Source: Chromatiaceae bacterium (GTDB lineage Bacteria > Pseudomonadota > Gammaproteobacteria > Chromatiales > Chromatiaceae). Taken from it: DNA of 64,000 nucleotides. This document shows, one piece after another, positions 25,081 to 38,984 of this stretch (positions within the stretch are counted from its first letter, which is position 1; the number at the start of each line of letters is the position of its first letter). A model generated the notes under the pieces. The model saw nothing but the letters and a program-made list of their open reading frames with translations, searched no databases and had not been told where the DNA came from. Location of the stretch: the NCBI GenBank assembly GCA_013426805.1, contig JACDZG010000008.1:37925-101924 (forward strand). Reading direction: 5' to 3'. The position numbers and the translations under genes are program-made.

Positions 25081-26202
25081 ATGCCGACCACCGAGACCTT
25101 CTATGAGGTCATGCGGCGCCAGGGGATCACCCGCCGCAGTTTCCTGAAGTTCTGTAGCCTCACGACCGCGGCCCTAGGTCTGAGCCCGGCGGCCGCCGCC
25201 CAGGTCGTAGAGGCCATGCAGACCAAGCCGCGCATTCCGGTGCTGTGGCTCCACGGGCTGGAGTGCACCTGTTGCTCGGAGTCCTTCATCCGCTCGGCCC
25301 ACCCGCTGGTGAAGGACGTAGTGTTATCCATGATCTCGCTGGACTACGACGACACCATCATGGCCGCCTCGGGCCACCAGGCGGAGGCGATCATCCACGA
25401 GATCCGCGAGAAGTACCGGGGCAACTATATTCTGGCGGTCGAAGGCAATCCGCCGCTCAACCAGGACGGCATGTCCTGCATCATCGGCGGGCGCCCCTTC
25501 CTCGAACAGCTCAAAGAGGCCGCCGCCGACTGCAAGGCGGTGATCGCCTGGGGCTCTTGCGCCTCCTGGGGCTGCGTGCAAGCGGCGCACCCCAACCCCA
25601 CCCACGCGGTACCGATCCATCAGGTCATCCACGACAAACCCATCATCAAGGTCCCGGGCTGCCCGCCGATCGCGGAAGTGATGACCGCGGTCATCACCTA
25701 CCTGCTGACCTTCGAGCGCATTCCGGAACTGGACCGCCAGGGTCGGCCGAAGATGTTCTACGGCCAGCGCATCCACGATAAATGTTACCGCCGGCCGCAT
25801 TTCGACGCCGGCCAGTTCGTCGAGCGCTGGGACGACGAGGGCGCGCGCCGCGGCTATTGTCTCTACAAGATGGGCTGCAAGGGGCCGACCACCTATAACG
25901 CCTGCTCCACCGTGCGCTGGAACAACGGCGTGTCCTTCCCGATCCAGTCCGGCCACGGCTGCATCGGCTGCTCCGAGGACGGTTTCTGGGACAAGGGCAG
26001 TTTCTACGACCATGTCACCGACACCCGGGTCTTCGGCATCGAGGCCAACGCCGATCGCGTGGGCCTGGTCGCGGCCGGCACCGTCGGCGCGGCCGTGGCC
26101 GCCCACGCGACGGTCTCCGCCTACAAGCGCATCAGCAAACCGGCCACCTTCGGCGACAGTGAACCCGGCGAGAGCAAGCAACAGACAGGGGACCGTTCAT
26201 GA
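25081..26202 (+). CDS. hupS: [NiFe] uptake hydrogenase small subunit, O2-tolerant type
   Basis: 373 residues. Twin-arginine signal R-R-S-F-L-K-F at 18-24, cleaved near A-A-A-Q (40), and a C-terminal membrane anchor (about 322-350). It carries the electron-relay Fe-S clusters and delivers electrons to cytochrome b. The proximal-cluster cysteines are C62, C64, C65, C160, C165 and C194: all six residues of the [4Fe-3S] cluster of O2-tolerant group 1d enzymes, including the two supernumerary ones (C64, C165). Distal and medial cluster ligands appear in [13 protein letters not shown] and G-C-I-G-C-S. First gene of hupSLCDFHR; stop overlaps hupL by four bases. Confidence 0.97.
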   Translation: MPTTETFYEVMRRQGITRRSFLKFCSLTTAALGLSPAAAAQVVEAMQTKPRIPVLWLHGLECTCCSESFIRSAHPLVKDVVLSMISLDYDDTIMAASGHQAEAIIHEIREKYRGNYILAVEGNPPLNQDGMSCIIGGRPFLEQLKEAAADCKAVIAWGSCASWGCVQAAHPNPTHAVPIHQVIHDKPIIKVPGCPPIAEVMTAVITYLLTFERIPELDRQGRPKMFYGQRIHDKCYRRPHFDAGQFVERWDDEGARRGYCLYKMGCKGPTTYNACSTVRWNNGVSFPIQSGHGCIGCSEDGFWDKGSFYDHVTDTRVFGIEANADRVGLVAAGTVGAAVAAHATVSAYKRISKPATFGDSEPGESKQQTGDRS

Positions 26203-27989
26203 GCATCCAGACCCCCAACGGCTTCACCCTGGACACTTCCGGCACCCGTATCGTGGTGGACCCGGTGACCCGCATCGAGGGTCATCTGCGCTGCGAGGTG
26301 AACCTGGACGAACACAACGTGATCCGCAACGCGGTGTCCAGCGGCACCATGTGGCGCGCGCTCGAGGTCATCCTCAAGGGCCGTGACCCGCGCGACGCCT
26401 GGGCCTTTACCGAGCGGATCTGCGGTGTCTGCACCGGCACCCACGCCCTGACCTCGGTGCGGGCGGTGGAGGATGCGCTTGGCATCCAGATCCCGGAGAA
26501 CGCCAACTCCATTCGCAACATCATGCAGTTGACGCTCCAGTCACACGACCACCTGGTGCACTTCTATCACCTGCACGCGCTCGACTGGGTGGATGTGGTC
26601 TCGGCGCTCAACGCCGACCCTAAGGCGACTTCCACCCTGGCCCAGTCGATCTCGGCCTGGCCGCAATCCTCGCCGGGCTGGTTCCGGGATGTCCAGAACC
26701 GGCTCAAGCGCTTCGTGGAGTCGGGCCAGCTCGGCCCCTTCATGAACGGCTACTGGGGCAATCCGGCTTACAAACTGCCACCGGAGGCCAATCTGATGGC
26801 GGTCGCGCACTATCTGGAGGCACTCGACTTCCAGCGCGAGATCGTCAAGATCCACACCGTCTACGGCGGCAAGAACCCCCACCCCAACTGGCTGGTGGGC
26901 GGGGTTCCGTGCGCGATCAATGTCGACGGCACCGGGGCCGTGGGCGCGATCAACATGGAACGGTTGAACCTGGTCTCGTCCATCATCGACCGCACCATCG
27001 ACTTCATTGATCAGGTCTATATCCCGGATTTGCTCGCCATCGCGTCCTTCTACAAGGACTGGACCTTCGGCGGCGGACTCTCCAGCCGGTCCGTCATGTC
27101 CTACGGCGACATCCCGGAACGGGCCAATGACGATTCCGCGGCCAACCAGCTCCTGCCGCGCGGGGCCATCATCAACGGCAACCTGAATGAGGTCCACGAA
27201 GTGAATCTGCGCGACCCCGAGCAGATTCAGGAGTTCGTTGCCCACTCCTGGTACAGCTACAAGGACGAGAACAAGGGTCTGCACCCCTGGGACGGGGTCA
27301 CCGAACCCAATTTCGTACTCGGCCCCAATACCAAAGGCACACGCACCAACATTCAGGAGATCGATGAGGGCGCGAAGTATTCCTGGATCAAGGCGCCGCG
27401 CTGGCGCGGCCATGCCATGGAAGTCGGTCCGCTGGCTCGCTGGGTAATCGGCTACGCCCAAGGCACTCCGGAGTTCAAGGAGCCGGTCGAGAAGGTGCTG
27501 ACCGATCTGAATCTCCCGGTCGAAGCGCTCTTCTCGACCCTGGGACGCACTGCCGCGCGCGGTCTGGAAGCCTCCTGGGCGGTGCACAAGCTGCGCTATT
27601 TCCAGGATAAACTGGTAGCCAACATCAAGGCCGGCGACAGCGCCACCGCCAACATCACCAAATGGGACCCGGACACCTGGCCGCGCGAGGCTCGTGGGGT
27701 CGGGACCACCGAGGCCCCGCGCGGCGCGCTCGGGCACTGGATCGTCATCGAGAACGGACGCATCGAGAACTATCAGGCGGTCGTCCCCACCACCTGGAAC
27801 GGCTCGCCGCGTGACCCGGCGGGCAACATCGGCGCCTTCGAGGCGGCCCTGATGAACACTCCGGTGGCGGTGGCCGACCAGCCGCTGGAGATTCTGCGCA
27901 CCCTGCACAGCTTCGACCCCTGCCTGGCGTGCTCGACCCATGTGATGAGCCCGGACGGGCAGGAACTGACGCGGGTCAAGGTCCGGTGA
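26199..27989 (+). CDS. hupL: [NiFe] uptake hydrogenase large subunit
   Basis: 596 residues. Holds the Ni-Fe active site that oxidises H2 on the periplasmic face. Nickel ligands are C75 and C78 in R-I-C-G-V-C and C575 and C578 in D-P-C-L-A-C-S-T-H. Maturation by HupD would cut after H581 and remove a 15-residue tail. No signal peptide; exported with HupS by the Tat system. An unusual 247-base gap with three hairpins separates it from hupC. Confidence 0.97.
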   Translation: MSIQTPNGFTLDTSGTRIVVDPVTRIEGHLRCEVNLDEHNVIRNAVSSGTMWRALEVILKGRDPRDAWAFTERICGVCTGTHALTSVRAVEDALGIQIPENANSIRNIMQLTLQSHDHLVHFYHLHALDWVDVVSALNADPKATSTLAQSISAWPQSSPGWFRDVQNRLKRFVESGQLGPFMNGYWGNPAYKLPPEANLMAVAHYLEALDFQREIVKIHTVYGGKNPHPNWLVGGVPCAINVDGTGAVGAINMERLNLVSSIIDRTIDFIDQVYIPDLLAIASFYKDWTFGGGLSSRSVMSYGDIPERANDDSAANQLLPRGAIINGNLNEVHEVNLRDPEQIQEFVAHSWYSYKDENKGLHPWDGVTEPNFVLGPNTKGTRTNIQEIDEGAKYSWIKAPRWRGHAMEVGPLARWVIGYAQGTPEFKEPVEKVLTDLNLPVEALFSTLGRTAARGLEASWAVHKLRYFQDKLVANIKAGDSATANITKWDPDTWPREARGVGTTEAPRGALGHWIVIENGRIENYQAVVPTTWNGSPRDPAGNIGAFEAALMNTPVAVADQPLEILRTLHSFDPCLACSTHVMSPDGQELTRVKVR

Positions 27990-28035
27990 GCCGCGGTCCC
28001 GACGCGGTTACTGAACAATCGTTGGCGTCTTCTCG

Positions 28036-28137
28036 CTCCCACGCTCCAGCGTGGGAGTGTCGAGCGGGCGCTCCGCATCCAGTCTGTTGCGTGGACGCGG
28101 AGCGCCCGCACCTGCTCCCACGCAGGAGCGTGGGAGC
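28036..28137. repeat. Three-hairpin palindromic element inside the hup operon
   Basis: Hairpins at 28036-28057 (CTCCCACGCT/AGCGTGGGAG), 28064-28109 (13-bp stem GCGGGCGCTCCGC) and 28114-28137 (GCTCCCACGC/GCGTGGGAGC). The outer two hairpins are near copies of each other, so the whole unit is a composite REP-like element. It lies between hupL and hupC and could stabilise the upstream mRNA or attenuate transcription. Confidence 0.85.
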
Positions 28138-28236
28138 CAGACTCAACTCGATTGACGCCAACGGCGTTCCCCAATGAACTTGTTTCGCTGATTAGTGAAC
28201 GGTTCCTCACCCCCTTTACCGCGGAGATCACCACCG

Positions 28237-28929
28237 ATGAACACCGCCCTTCCGACCGTCAAACGCACCGCGGTCTATGTCTACGAGGCCCCGTTGCGCG
28301 CCTGGCATTGGACCAATGCCCTGTCGCTCACCGTGCTGGCCGTTACCGGCTATCTCATCGGCAGCCCGCTGCCGACCCTGTCGGGGGAGGCCAGCGACCA
28401 TTACCTCATGGGGTACATCCGGTTCGCCCATTTCGCGGCGGCTTACATCTTCGCGGTGGGCTTCCTCTTCCGGCTCTACTGGGCCATGGTGGGCAACCGC
28501 TGGTCGCGTCAGCTCTTCGCCCTGCCATTCTGGCGGCGGCGCTTCTGGAGCGAGCTGTGGCACGAGGTGCGCTGGTACGCCTTTCTGGAGCAGGAACCGC
28601 GAAAATATATCGGCCACAACCCGCTGGCGCACCTGTTCATGGTGGTCATCATCACCGTCGGCGGCATCGTGATGATGTTCACCGGGTTCGCGCTCTACTC
28701 GGAGCAGAGCGGGCTCGGCAGCTGGCAAGACCGCTGGTTCGGCTGGGTCATCCCCTTCGTGGGACAAAGCCAGGACGTGCGTATGTGGCACCACTGGGGC
28801 ATGTGGATCATCACGATCTTCGTCATGCTGCACGTGTACACCGCCATCCGCGAGGACATCCTGTCGCGGCAAAGCCTGATCAGTACCATGATCAGCGGCT
28901 GGCGGATGTTCAAGGATGACCGGCCTTGA
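28237..28929 (+). CDS. hupC: Hydrogenase cytochrome b subunit
   Basis: 230 residues with four membrane helices (about 24-44, 62-84, 132-154, 185-205). A di-heme cytochrome b that passes electrons from HupS to the quinone pool. Candidate heme histidines are in L-R-A-W-H-W-T-N (helix I), R-F-A-H-F (helix II) and H-H-W-G-M-W...M-L-H-V-Y (helix IV). ATG at 28237 behind GGAGA; an upstream in-frame ATG at 28195 adds an uncharacteristic extension. Standard third gene of hup operons. Confidence 0.94.
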   Translation: MNTALPTVKRTAVYVYEAPLRAWHWTNALSLTVLAVTGYLIGSPLPTLSGEASDHYLMGYIRFAHFAAAYIFAVGFLFRLYWAMVGNRWSRQLFALPFWRRRFWSELWHEVRWYAFLEQEPRKYIGHNPLAHLFMVVIITVGGIVMMFTGFALYSEQSGLGSWQDRWFGWVIPFVGQSQDVRMWHHWGMWIITIFVMLHVYTAIREDILSRQSLISTMISGWRMFKDDRP

Positions 28930-28933
28930 AGAC

Positions 28934-28960
28934 GATCTGTAGGGTCCGCTGTGCGGACCA
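28934..28960. repeat. 27-bp interspersed palindromic repeat, copy 1
   Basis: Contains the hairpin GGTCCGC-3-GCGGACC. The same 27 bases recur with one substitution at 63925-63951. Here it lies directly after the hupC stop. Confidence 0.85.
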
Positions 28961-29052
28961 ACAGTCTTGCCCAATCTCTGAAGCATGGGAACGAGAAACA
29001 TAGATGTATTTCTTCATCTGTGAACATCTGTGACATCTGTGGACAAATCCGA

Positions 29053-29697
29053 ATGCCGAAACCTAATCTAAATGTGCTGATCCTGGGGATCGGCAATGTC
29101 TTGTGGGCCGATGAGGGGTTCGGCGTGCGGGTGGTGGAGGCCTTGGCCGCGGGTTATCGCTTCGGCCCCCGCGTGCGACTGCTCGACGGCGGGACCCAGG
29201 GGATCTATCTGGTGGATCAGGTGCGCTGGGCGGACGTGCTGGTGGTCTTCGATGCCGTGGATTACGGTCTGCCGCCCGGGACACTCAAGCGGGTCGAGGG
29301 CGCCGAGGTTCCCAAATTCATGGGCGCCAAGAAGATGAGCCTGCATCAGACCGGGTTCCAGGAGGTGCTGGCACTCGCCGACCTGCTGGGCGAGTTCCCT
29401 GAGCACCTATTACTGATCGGCGTGCAGCCGGTTGAACTCGACGACTTCGGCGGAAGTCTGAGACCCGAAGTTAAGGCGTGCATCGCGCCCGCCATCACAC
29501 TCGCTCGTGACTACCTGGCCGGTTTTGGGGTGCACTGCCCCCCGGGCAGCGATCCCGACGGGGGCGGTCATGCCCAGCTGCGGGACCTGCCCGACCCGGC
29601 ACTGGCGTTGGATGTCTACGAATCCGGCCGGCCCAGTGCCGCCAGCGCTTATCGCCACGGCGACCCGCGAGTGCTGGCCGCGGCAGGGGCCTGCTGA
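29053..29697 (+). CDS. hupD: Hydrogenase maturation endopeptidase
   Basis: 214 residues from the ATG at 29053. Cleaves the C-terminal tail of HupL after nickel insertion. HybD-type nickel-binding residues are visible: E21 in W-A-D-E-G-F-G, an Asp in V-V-F-D-A-V-D-Y-G (about 66) and His in S-L-H-Q-T-G (about 97). The last 45 residues are an extra Pro/Ala-rich tail beyond the usual family length. Three ATCTGTG copies (29016-29041) lie just upstream. Stop overlaps the next ATG (TGATG). Confidence 0.93.
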   Translation: MPKPNLNVLILGIGNVLWADEGFGVRVVEALAAGYRFGPRVRLLDGGTQGIYLVDQVRWADVLVVFDAVDYGLPPGTLKRVEGAEVPKFMGAKKMSLHQTGFQEVLALADLLGEFPEHLLLIGVQPVELDDFGGSLRPEVKACIAPAITLARDYLAGFGVHCPPGSDPDGGGHAQLRDLPDPALALDVYESGRPSAASAYRHGDPRVLAAAGAC

Positions 29698-30005
29698 TGT
29701 GCATCGGCGTCCCTATGCAGGTCATTGAGGGTGGCCCCTATTGGGCCTGGTGCCAAGGACCCGGTGAGCGCATTCAGGTCGACACCCGGCTGGTCGGAAC
29801 GCAGCGGGCCAATGTCTGGCTGCTGGTATTCCAAGGGGCGGCCCGTGAGGTCTTGACCGAGACCCGCGCCCGGCTGGTGCTGGACGCCCTGGCCGCGCTC
29901 GACGCCGCCGCGGTCGGCCGGGAATTTGACCACCTCTTCCCGGACCTGGTGGGTCGCGAGCCGCAACTGCCGGAATTCCTGCGCGTTGCACAAGCGGACC
30001 ACTGA
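29697..30005 (+). CDS. hupF: HypC/HupF-type hydrogenase assembly chaperone
   Basis: 102 residues beginning M-C-I-G-V-P-M-Q-V; the Cys at position 2 is the essential residue by which HypC/HupF proteins bind the immature large subunit and the Fe(CN)2CO unit. HupF is linked to hydrogenase maturation under oxygen in Rhizobium, which fits the O2-tolerant cluster type of HupS. Start overlaps the hupD stop by one base. Confidence 0.88.
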   Translation: MCIGVPMQVIEGGPYWAWCQGPGERIQVDTRLVGTQRANVWLLVFQGAAREVLTETRARLVLDALAALDAAAVGREFDHLFPDLVGREPQLPEFLRVAQADH

Positions 30006-30051
30006 ACGCGTTTTCCAGTTTGGAACAACCATCACCCCCGGAGCCGCGCCC

Positions 30052-30918
30052 ATGTTCCCCATTCCGATGACGACCGGCCTCGCAGGTCCAGGGACGCCGC
30101 CGCCTGACCCGGACGAGGCGGCCCTCGACTATCTGCCCATGCCCAAGACGATGGCGACCTATCAGCCCCCACTGCTGCCGGCGGCGGAGGATCTCAGCGC
30201 GTGCGGCCCCGCACTGGCCCTGCTGGAGCGGCTGCAGCAGGCGCTCGCCGCCCATCGGGTGGCGGCGCCGCCGGTGGTGATCGACCTGTCCGACCTTGAC
30301 ACGGCCAATCGCGCGCTGCTCGAACAGACCTTGGGCGACGGCGAGGTCAGCGCACTGATCAGCGGCCCGCGGGCCGCGCGCATTCAGGAAACCCGGCTGG
30401 CGGGCGTCTGGTGGGTCGATGCTGGCGGACCCCAGGGCGCCGTGACCCCCGATCATTACCTGGAGGTTGCGGATCTGCCCGGCCTGATTCGCGCCGAAGC
30501 CTTTCGCGAGGCACCCCCCGCGGCGTCCATCCCGGACCACTGGCCCACGGGCGTGATGAATGCGCCCGGCGTGCTGGTGGAGGTCAATGCACAGGCCGCC
30601 CGCTATCGGCCTGGGGATTTGCCCCATGTCGTGAATCTGACCTTGCTGCCGCAGACCGAGCAGGATCTCGGCTGTCTCGATCAGGTGCTTGGCACCGGGC
30701 CGGTGACCCTGCTGTCGCGCGGCTACGGGAGTTGCCGGGTGAGCGCCGCCCGGGTCGAGAACCTCTGGTGGGTGCAGCATTTCAACTCGGAGGACCGCCT
30801 GATTCTCAACACCATCGAGGTGACTGCGGCCCCGACGGCGGTGCTGGCCGCCCAGGAGGACATCGACGACAGCGCGGGGCGACTCGCCGAAGTCCTGGAC
30901 GCCCTGCGGTGCGCGTGA
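30052..30918 (+). CDS. hupH: Hydrogenase expression/formation protein HupH (HyaF-like)
   Basis: 288 residues, ATG at 30052 behind CGGAG. N-terminal Pro-rich part, then two similar alpha/beta halves. Conserved family features are L-P-A-A-E-D-L near 51, G-P-R-A-A-R-I-Q-E-T-R-L-A-G-V-W-W-V in the middle and the C-terminal half with L-L-S-R-G-Y-G-S-C-R-V...N-L-W-W-V-Q-H-F-N (about 224-250), the HupH/HyaF hallmark. Members assist hydrogenase small-subunit maturation. In the Thiocapsa operon hupI (a rubredoxin) follows; here it does not. Confidence 0.92.
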   Translation: MFPIPMTTGLAGPGTPPPDPDEAALDYLPMPKTMATYQPPLLPAAEDLSACGPALALLERLQQALAAHRVAAPPVVIDLSDLDTANRALLEQTLGDGEVSALISGPRAARIQETRLAGVWWVDAGGPQGAVTPDHYLEVADLPGLIRAEAFREAPPAASIPDHWPTGVMNAPGVLVEVNAQAARYRPGDLPHVVNLTLLPQTEQDLGCLDQVLGTGPVTLLSRGYGSCRVSAARVENLWWVQHFNSEDRLILNTIEVTAAPTAVLAAQEDIDDSAGRLAEVLDALRCA

Positions 30919-30963
30919 CGCGCCGGCTTAAGGTTCTATTCAAACCCAGAAGACCGATCGGAC

Positions 30964-30969
30964 TTATAA
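30964..30969 (+). promoter_or_regulatory. Possible internal promoter before hupR (-10 TATAAT)
   Basis: A perfect TATAAT lies 35 bases before the small ORF and 182 before hupR, but no good -35 is visible 16-18 bases upstream. Confidence 0.35.
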
Positions 30970-31003
30970 TGGTGGCTTTACCGTTACAACTCACTGGAGT
31001 TCA

Positions 31004-31147
31004 ATGGTCAAGCGTGTACAAGAGCCGTTCCCCGACCGCGCCCAGCCGCTGAAGACAGCCGCCGGAACGGTTCATGACCGCGCCTCCCCGAACACCCTCA
31101 GCCGGCGCGCCCGCCCCCCGCGTGCCGCGTCGGGCGGGCGCCGCTGA
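31004..31147 (+). CDS. Putative 47-aa small ORF before hupR
   Basis: Begins with ATG after CTGGAGTTCA (GGAG, four bases spacing) and stops three bases before the hupR ATG. The predicted product is very basic and contains no cysteine, so it is not HupI rubredoxin, which is the gene found at this place in Thiocapsa roseopersicina. It may be a leader peptide that couples translation of hupR, or a chance ORF. Compact spacing and a plausible ribosome-binding site are the only support. Confidence 0.35.
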   Translation: MVKRVQEPFPDRAQPLKTAAGTVHDRASPNTLSRRARPPRAASGGRR

Positions 31148-31150
31148 GGC

Positions 31151-32650
<1,500 letters not shown>

Positions 32651-32769
32651 GACGAGCGTTTAGTATTATCTTCCCCGCGACCACACCCTTGACGGAAACC
32701 AACGAAGACCCCGGGCGCCGCTGCTAAACCACCACTTCACCACCACCCGAAAACGAGAGGAAGAACGAG

Positions 32770-34716
<1,947 letters not shown>

Positions 34717-34858
34717 GTCTCGACTGCGAAGCGGACACACCGCGTCCGGTCGGCGCGGTGTGTCACCCTGAACCGTAACTTTACCAGAAAGTGTATTGTC
34801 GGCGCCAATCATCGTTACTTCAAGACGCACTTTCACTTTGCATTTGTCCGAGGTCAGC

Positions 34859-35692
34859 TTGAGTTCTTATTGCCGCGTGGGCGTCTTCGTCGACGCCGAA
34901 AATGTCCGCTACAACGGTGGCTACCAAATGCGCTATGACGTCCTGCGCCGCTTCGCGGCCCGCGGGGACTGTGCGCTGCAGCGGTTGAATACGTACATGG
35001 CCTTCGACGCCGAGCGCGCCCGAGAAGACCAGGAATACGCAAAAAAATCACGTACGTACCAGCAGATGGTGCGCGACTTCGGCTGGAAGATCACGGTCAA
35101 GCTGGTGCGCCGCTACACCGACGAGGCCGGCAACGTGACCACCAAGGCCAACGCCGACCTCGACATGGCGGTCGATGCCATGTTGCAAGCCGATAAACTG
35201 GATCAGGTCCTCCTGGTGACCGGTGACGGCGATTTCATACAGGTCGTGAACGCTCTGCAAAACAAGGGCTGCCGGGTGGAACTGATCGGTTTCAAGAACG
35301 TCTCCCGTCAACTCCAGCAGGAAGTGGATGCGTTCTACTCCGGTTTCCTGATTCCCGACCTGCTGCCCGTTTCCTACGAGCCGCGAAACGACTGGGGAAA
35401 ACCAGCCTCATGTGTACGCGGTGTCTGCACCAAGTGGATTGCGGACAAGGGTTACGGGTTCCTGCGCATCATGGACCACATTTCTCCCGACCTGTGGATC
35501 ACCGACCCGCGGGCGGAGGGCTCGCCATACACCAGCGTCTTCTGTCATGTCAATGAATTGGCTGACGATGTGACCGAGGATCAACTCATGAACAGGGAAA
35601 CAATCCTGGAATTTTATGTCAACGAGAGTGAGCAGAAAGACAACGGACTGGTGGCCAACAACGTAAGGCTCGCATTTTCGGTCAACAGGTAA
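34859..35692 (+). CDS. NYN-domain (LabA/DUF88) nuclease fused to a cold-shock-like domain
   Basis: 277 residues from a TTG start five bases after GAGG (34850-34853). N-terminal NYN/PIN-like domain (about 5-165) with the acidic triad G-V-F-V-D-A-E-N (10), A-D-L-D-M-A-V-D (about 103) and V-T-G-D-G-D-F (about 123), the metal site of LabA/limkain-type RNases. C-terminal part (about 183-277) reads G-V-C-T-K-W-I-A-D-K-G-Y-G-F-L-R, a divergent cold-shock/OB fold likely to bind RNA. A predicted single-protein RNA-binding RNase; target unknown. Its gene neighbours give no hint. Confidence 0.82.
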   Translation: MSSYCRVGVFVDAENVRYNGGYQMRYDVLRRFAARGDCALQRLNTYMAFDAERAREDQEYAKKSRTYQQMVRDFGWKITVKLVRRYTDEAGNVTTKANADLDMAVDAMLQADKLDQVLLVTGDGDFIQVVNALQNKGCRVELIGFKNVSRQLQQEVDAFYSGFLIPDLLPVSYEPRNDWGKPASCVRGVCTKWIADKGYGFLRIMDHISPDLWITDPRAEGSPYTSVFCHVNELADDVTEDQLMNRETILEFYVNESEQKDNGLVANNVRLAFSVNR

Positions 35693-35798
35693 GACACTGG
35701 TATCGTTGCGGCGGCCACCTGATGGCCGCTCGCACGGGAACATCGGCGGGTGATCGCCACCCGCAAGAACGCAGCCGACCCGACAGTACAGGCAGCCA

Positions 35799-37511
35799 AT
35801 GGCGACGAATCCGACCACCATGAAACCCTCGGGCCTGGCCTGGCGTTTGGTCCGGGACCGCCTGCTAACCGAAGACCAGGCCAACTTCGCGACCACCGAG
35901 TCGCTGCGTCGGCGCGAACCCTTTGTCCGTTATCTGGTCGAGCAGAAGATGCTCGACAGCCGCCGCATCGCCATCGCGGCATCCCATGAGTTCGGCGTTC
36001 CGCTGCTGGATCTGGCCGCGATCGATCTGGCCGACCTGCCCCTGACCCTGGTCGATGAGAAGCTGATTCGCAAGCATCGGGCCCTGCCCTTGTTCCGCCG
36101 CGGCAACCGCATCTTCCTGGCGCTGTCGGACCCGACCAACGATCAGGCGCTGGAAGAGATCCGCTTCAACACGGGGCTCGCGACCGACGCCGTGCTGGTC
36201 GAGGAGGACAAGCTCGCCGCCGCCATCGACCGCGCCATCGATGCCCAGGACACCACCATGACTGACCTCATGGATACGGACCTGGATAACCTGGATATCG
36301 CCAACGAAGATGAGGACCAGCGCGACGACTCGGATGTGAACGTGGACGATGCCCCGGTGGTGCGTTACGTCAACAAGATCCTGGTGGACGCCATCACCAA
36401 CAGCGCCTCCGATATCCATTTCGAACCCTACGAGAAATACTTCCGCATCCGCTTTCGCCAGGACGGGCTGCTGCGCGAGGTCGCCAACCCGCCGCTGAAC
36501 ATCGCGGGCCGCCTGGTGGCGCGCCTCAAAGTCATGTCGCGGATGAACATCGCGGAACGCCGGGTGCCCCAGGACGGACGCATCAAGCTCAAACTGAGCC
36601 GCACACGCGATATCGACTTCCGCGTCAACACGCTGCCTTGCCTGTACGGCGAAAAGGTCGTCTTACGGATACTCGACTCGTCGTCGGCGCAAGTCGGTAT
36701 CGATGCGCTGGGCTTCGAGCCCGAGCAGCGCGATGCCTTCCTCTCCGCCATCGCCAAGCCGTACGGCATGATCCTGGTCACCGGACCAACCGGCTCCGGT
36801 AAGACCGTGTCCCTCTACAGCGCGATCAACATTCTCAACAAGCCGGAAGTCAACATCTCCACGGCCGAAGATCCGGTGGAGATTCAGGTACCGGGAATCA
36901 ATCAGGTCAATGTCAACACCAAGACTGGGTTGACCTTCCCCGCCGCCTTGCGCGCCTTCCTGCGGCAGGACCCGGACATCGTCATGGTCGGTGAGATCCG
37001 CGACCTGGAGACCGCTGAGATCGCGGTCAAGGCGGCTCAGACCGGCCATCTGGTCCTCTCCACGCTGCATACCAACGATGCCCCGCAGTCACTGACGCGA
37101 CTTGCGAACATGGGCGTCGCGCCGTTCAATATCGCGTCCGCGATCCTGCTGATCATGGCCCAACGCCTGACCCGACGGCTCTGTCCACACTGCAAGCAGC
37201 CCGAGGAGGTGCCGCGCGAAGCCCTGCGCGAGGAGGGCTTCACCGATGAAGAGATCGAGGAGGGCATCACCATCTACCGCCCGGTCGGTTGCCAACGCTG
37301 CACTAAGGGCTATAAGGGGCGGGTCGGTATCTTTCAGGTCATGAAGGTATCGGAGGCGATCGGCCGGCTCATCATGGAGGGCGGCAATTCACTGCAATTG
37401 GCGGATCAGGCCGCCCGCGAGGGCGTCGCCGACCTGCGCCAATCCGGGCTGCGCAAGGTCAAGGCCGGAGTGACCAGCCTGGAAGAGATCAATCGCGTCA
37501 CCAAAGACTAA
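35799..37511 (+). CDS. pilB: Type IV pilus assembly ATPase PilB
   Basis: 570 residues. Hexameric ATPase that drives pilus extension. An N-terminal GspE/T2SSE domain, an acidic linker (about 150-180, D-L-D-N-L-D-I-A-N-E-D-E-D) and the motor: Walker A G-P-T-G-S-G-K-T (about 328-335), Asp box (A-S-D-I-H-F-E-P), Walker B G-E-I-R-D-L-E-T-A (about 390), His box L-S-T-L-H-T-N-D-A. The tetracysteine zinc site is C-P-H-C...C-Q-R-C near 463-502. Operon pilB-pilC-(array)-pilD-coaE. Without pilT here retraction cannot be judged. Confidence 0.96.
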   Translation: MATNPTTMKPSGLAWRLVRDRLLTEDQANFATTESLRRREPFVRYLVEQKMLDSRRIAIAASHEFGVPLLDLAAIDLADLPLTLVDEKLIRKHRALPLFRRGNRIFLALSDPTNDQALEEIRFNTGLATDAVLVEEDKLAAAIDRAIDAQDTTMTDLMDTDLDNLDIANEDEDQRDDSDVNVDDAPVVRYVNKILVDAITNSASDIHFEPYEKYFRIRFRQDGLLREVANPPLNIAGRLVARLKVMSRMNIAERRVPQDGRIKLKLSRTRDIDFRVNTLPCLYGEKVVLRILDSSSAQVGIDALGFEPEQRDAFLSAIAKPYGMILVTGPTGSGKTVSLYSAINILNKPEVNISTAEDPVEIQVPGINQVNVNTKTGLTFPAALRAFLRQDPDIVMVGEIRDLETAEIAVKAAQTGHLVLSTLHTNDAPQSLTRLANMGVAPFNIASAILLIMAQRLTRRLCPHCKQPEEVPREALREEGFTDEEIEEGITIYRPVGCQRCTKGYKGRVGIFQVMKVSEAIGRLIMEGGNSLQLADQAAREGVADLRQSGLRKVKAGVTSLEEINRVTKD

Positions 37512-37559
37512 GGACGTCACCAGACGCACCAAGTCATTACAAGAAGTCACTGAACGCCC

Positions 37560-38878
<1,319 letters not shown>

Positions 38879-38984
38879 CAACGATTGTCGCTTGGTCTGA
38901 GATCCTGTCAAGCGGCGACGATCAGGTTGTAAACCGGACGCCGACACCTGAAGGATCTGCGCTTTACCGCATTGGGAGTTGACG

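Noticed and set aside
26541..27941. 466-codon minus-strand ORF opposite hupL
   Set aside because: Shadow of hupL, whose nickel-binding motifs and length are fully conserved.
31004..31147. Small ORF as hupI rubredoxin
   Set aside because: Contains no cysteine, so it cannot form the rubredoxin iron site.
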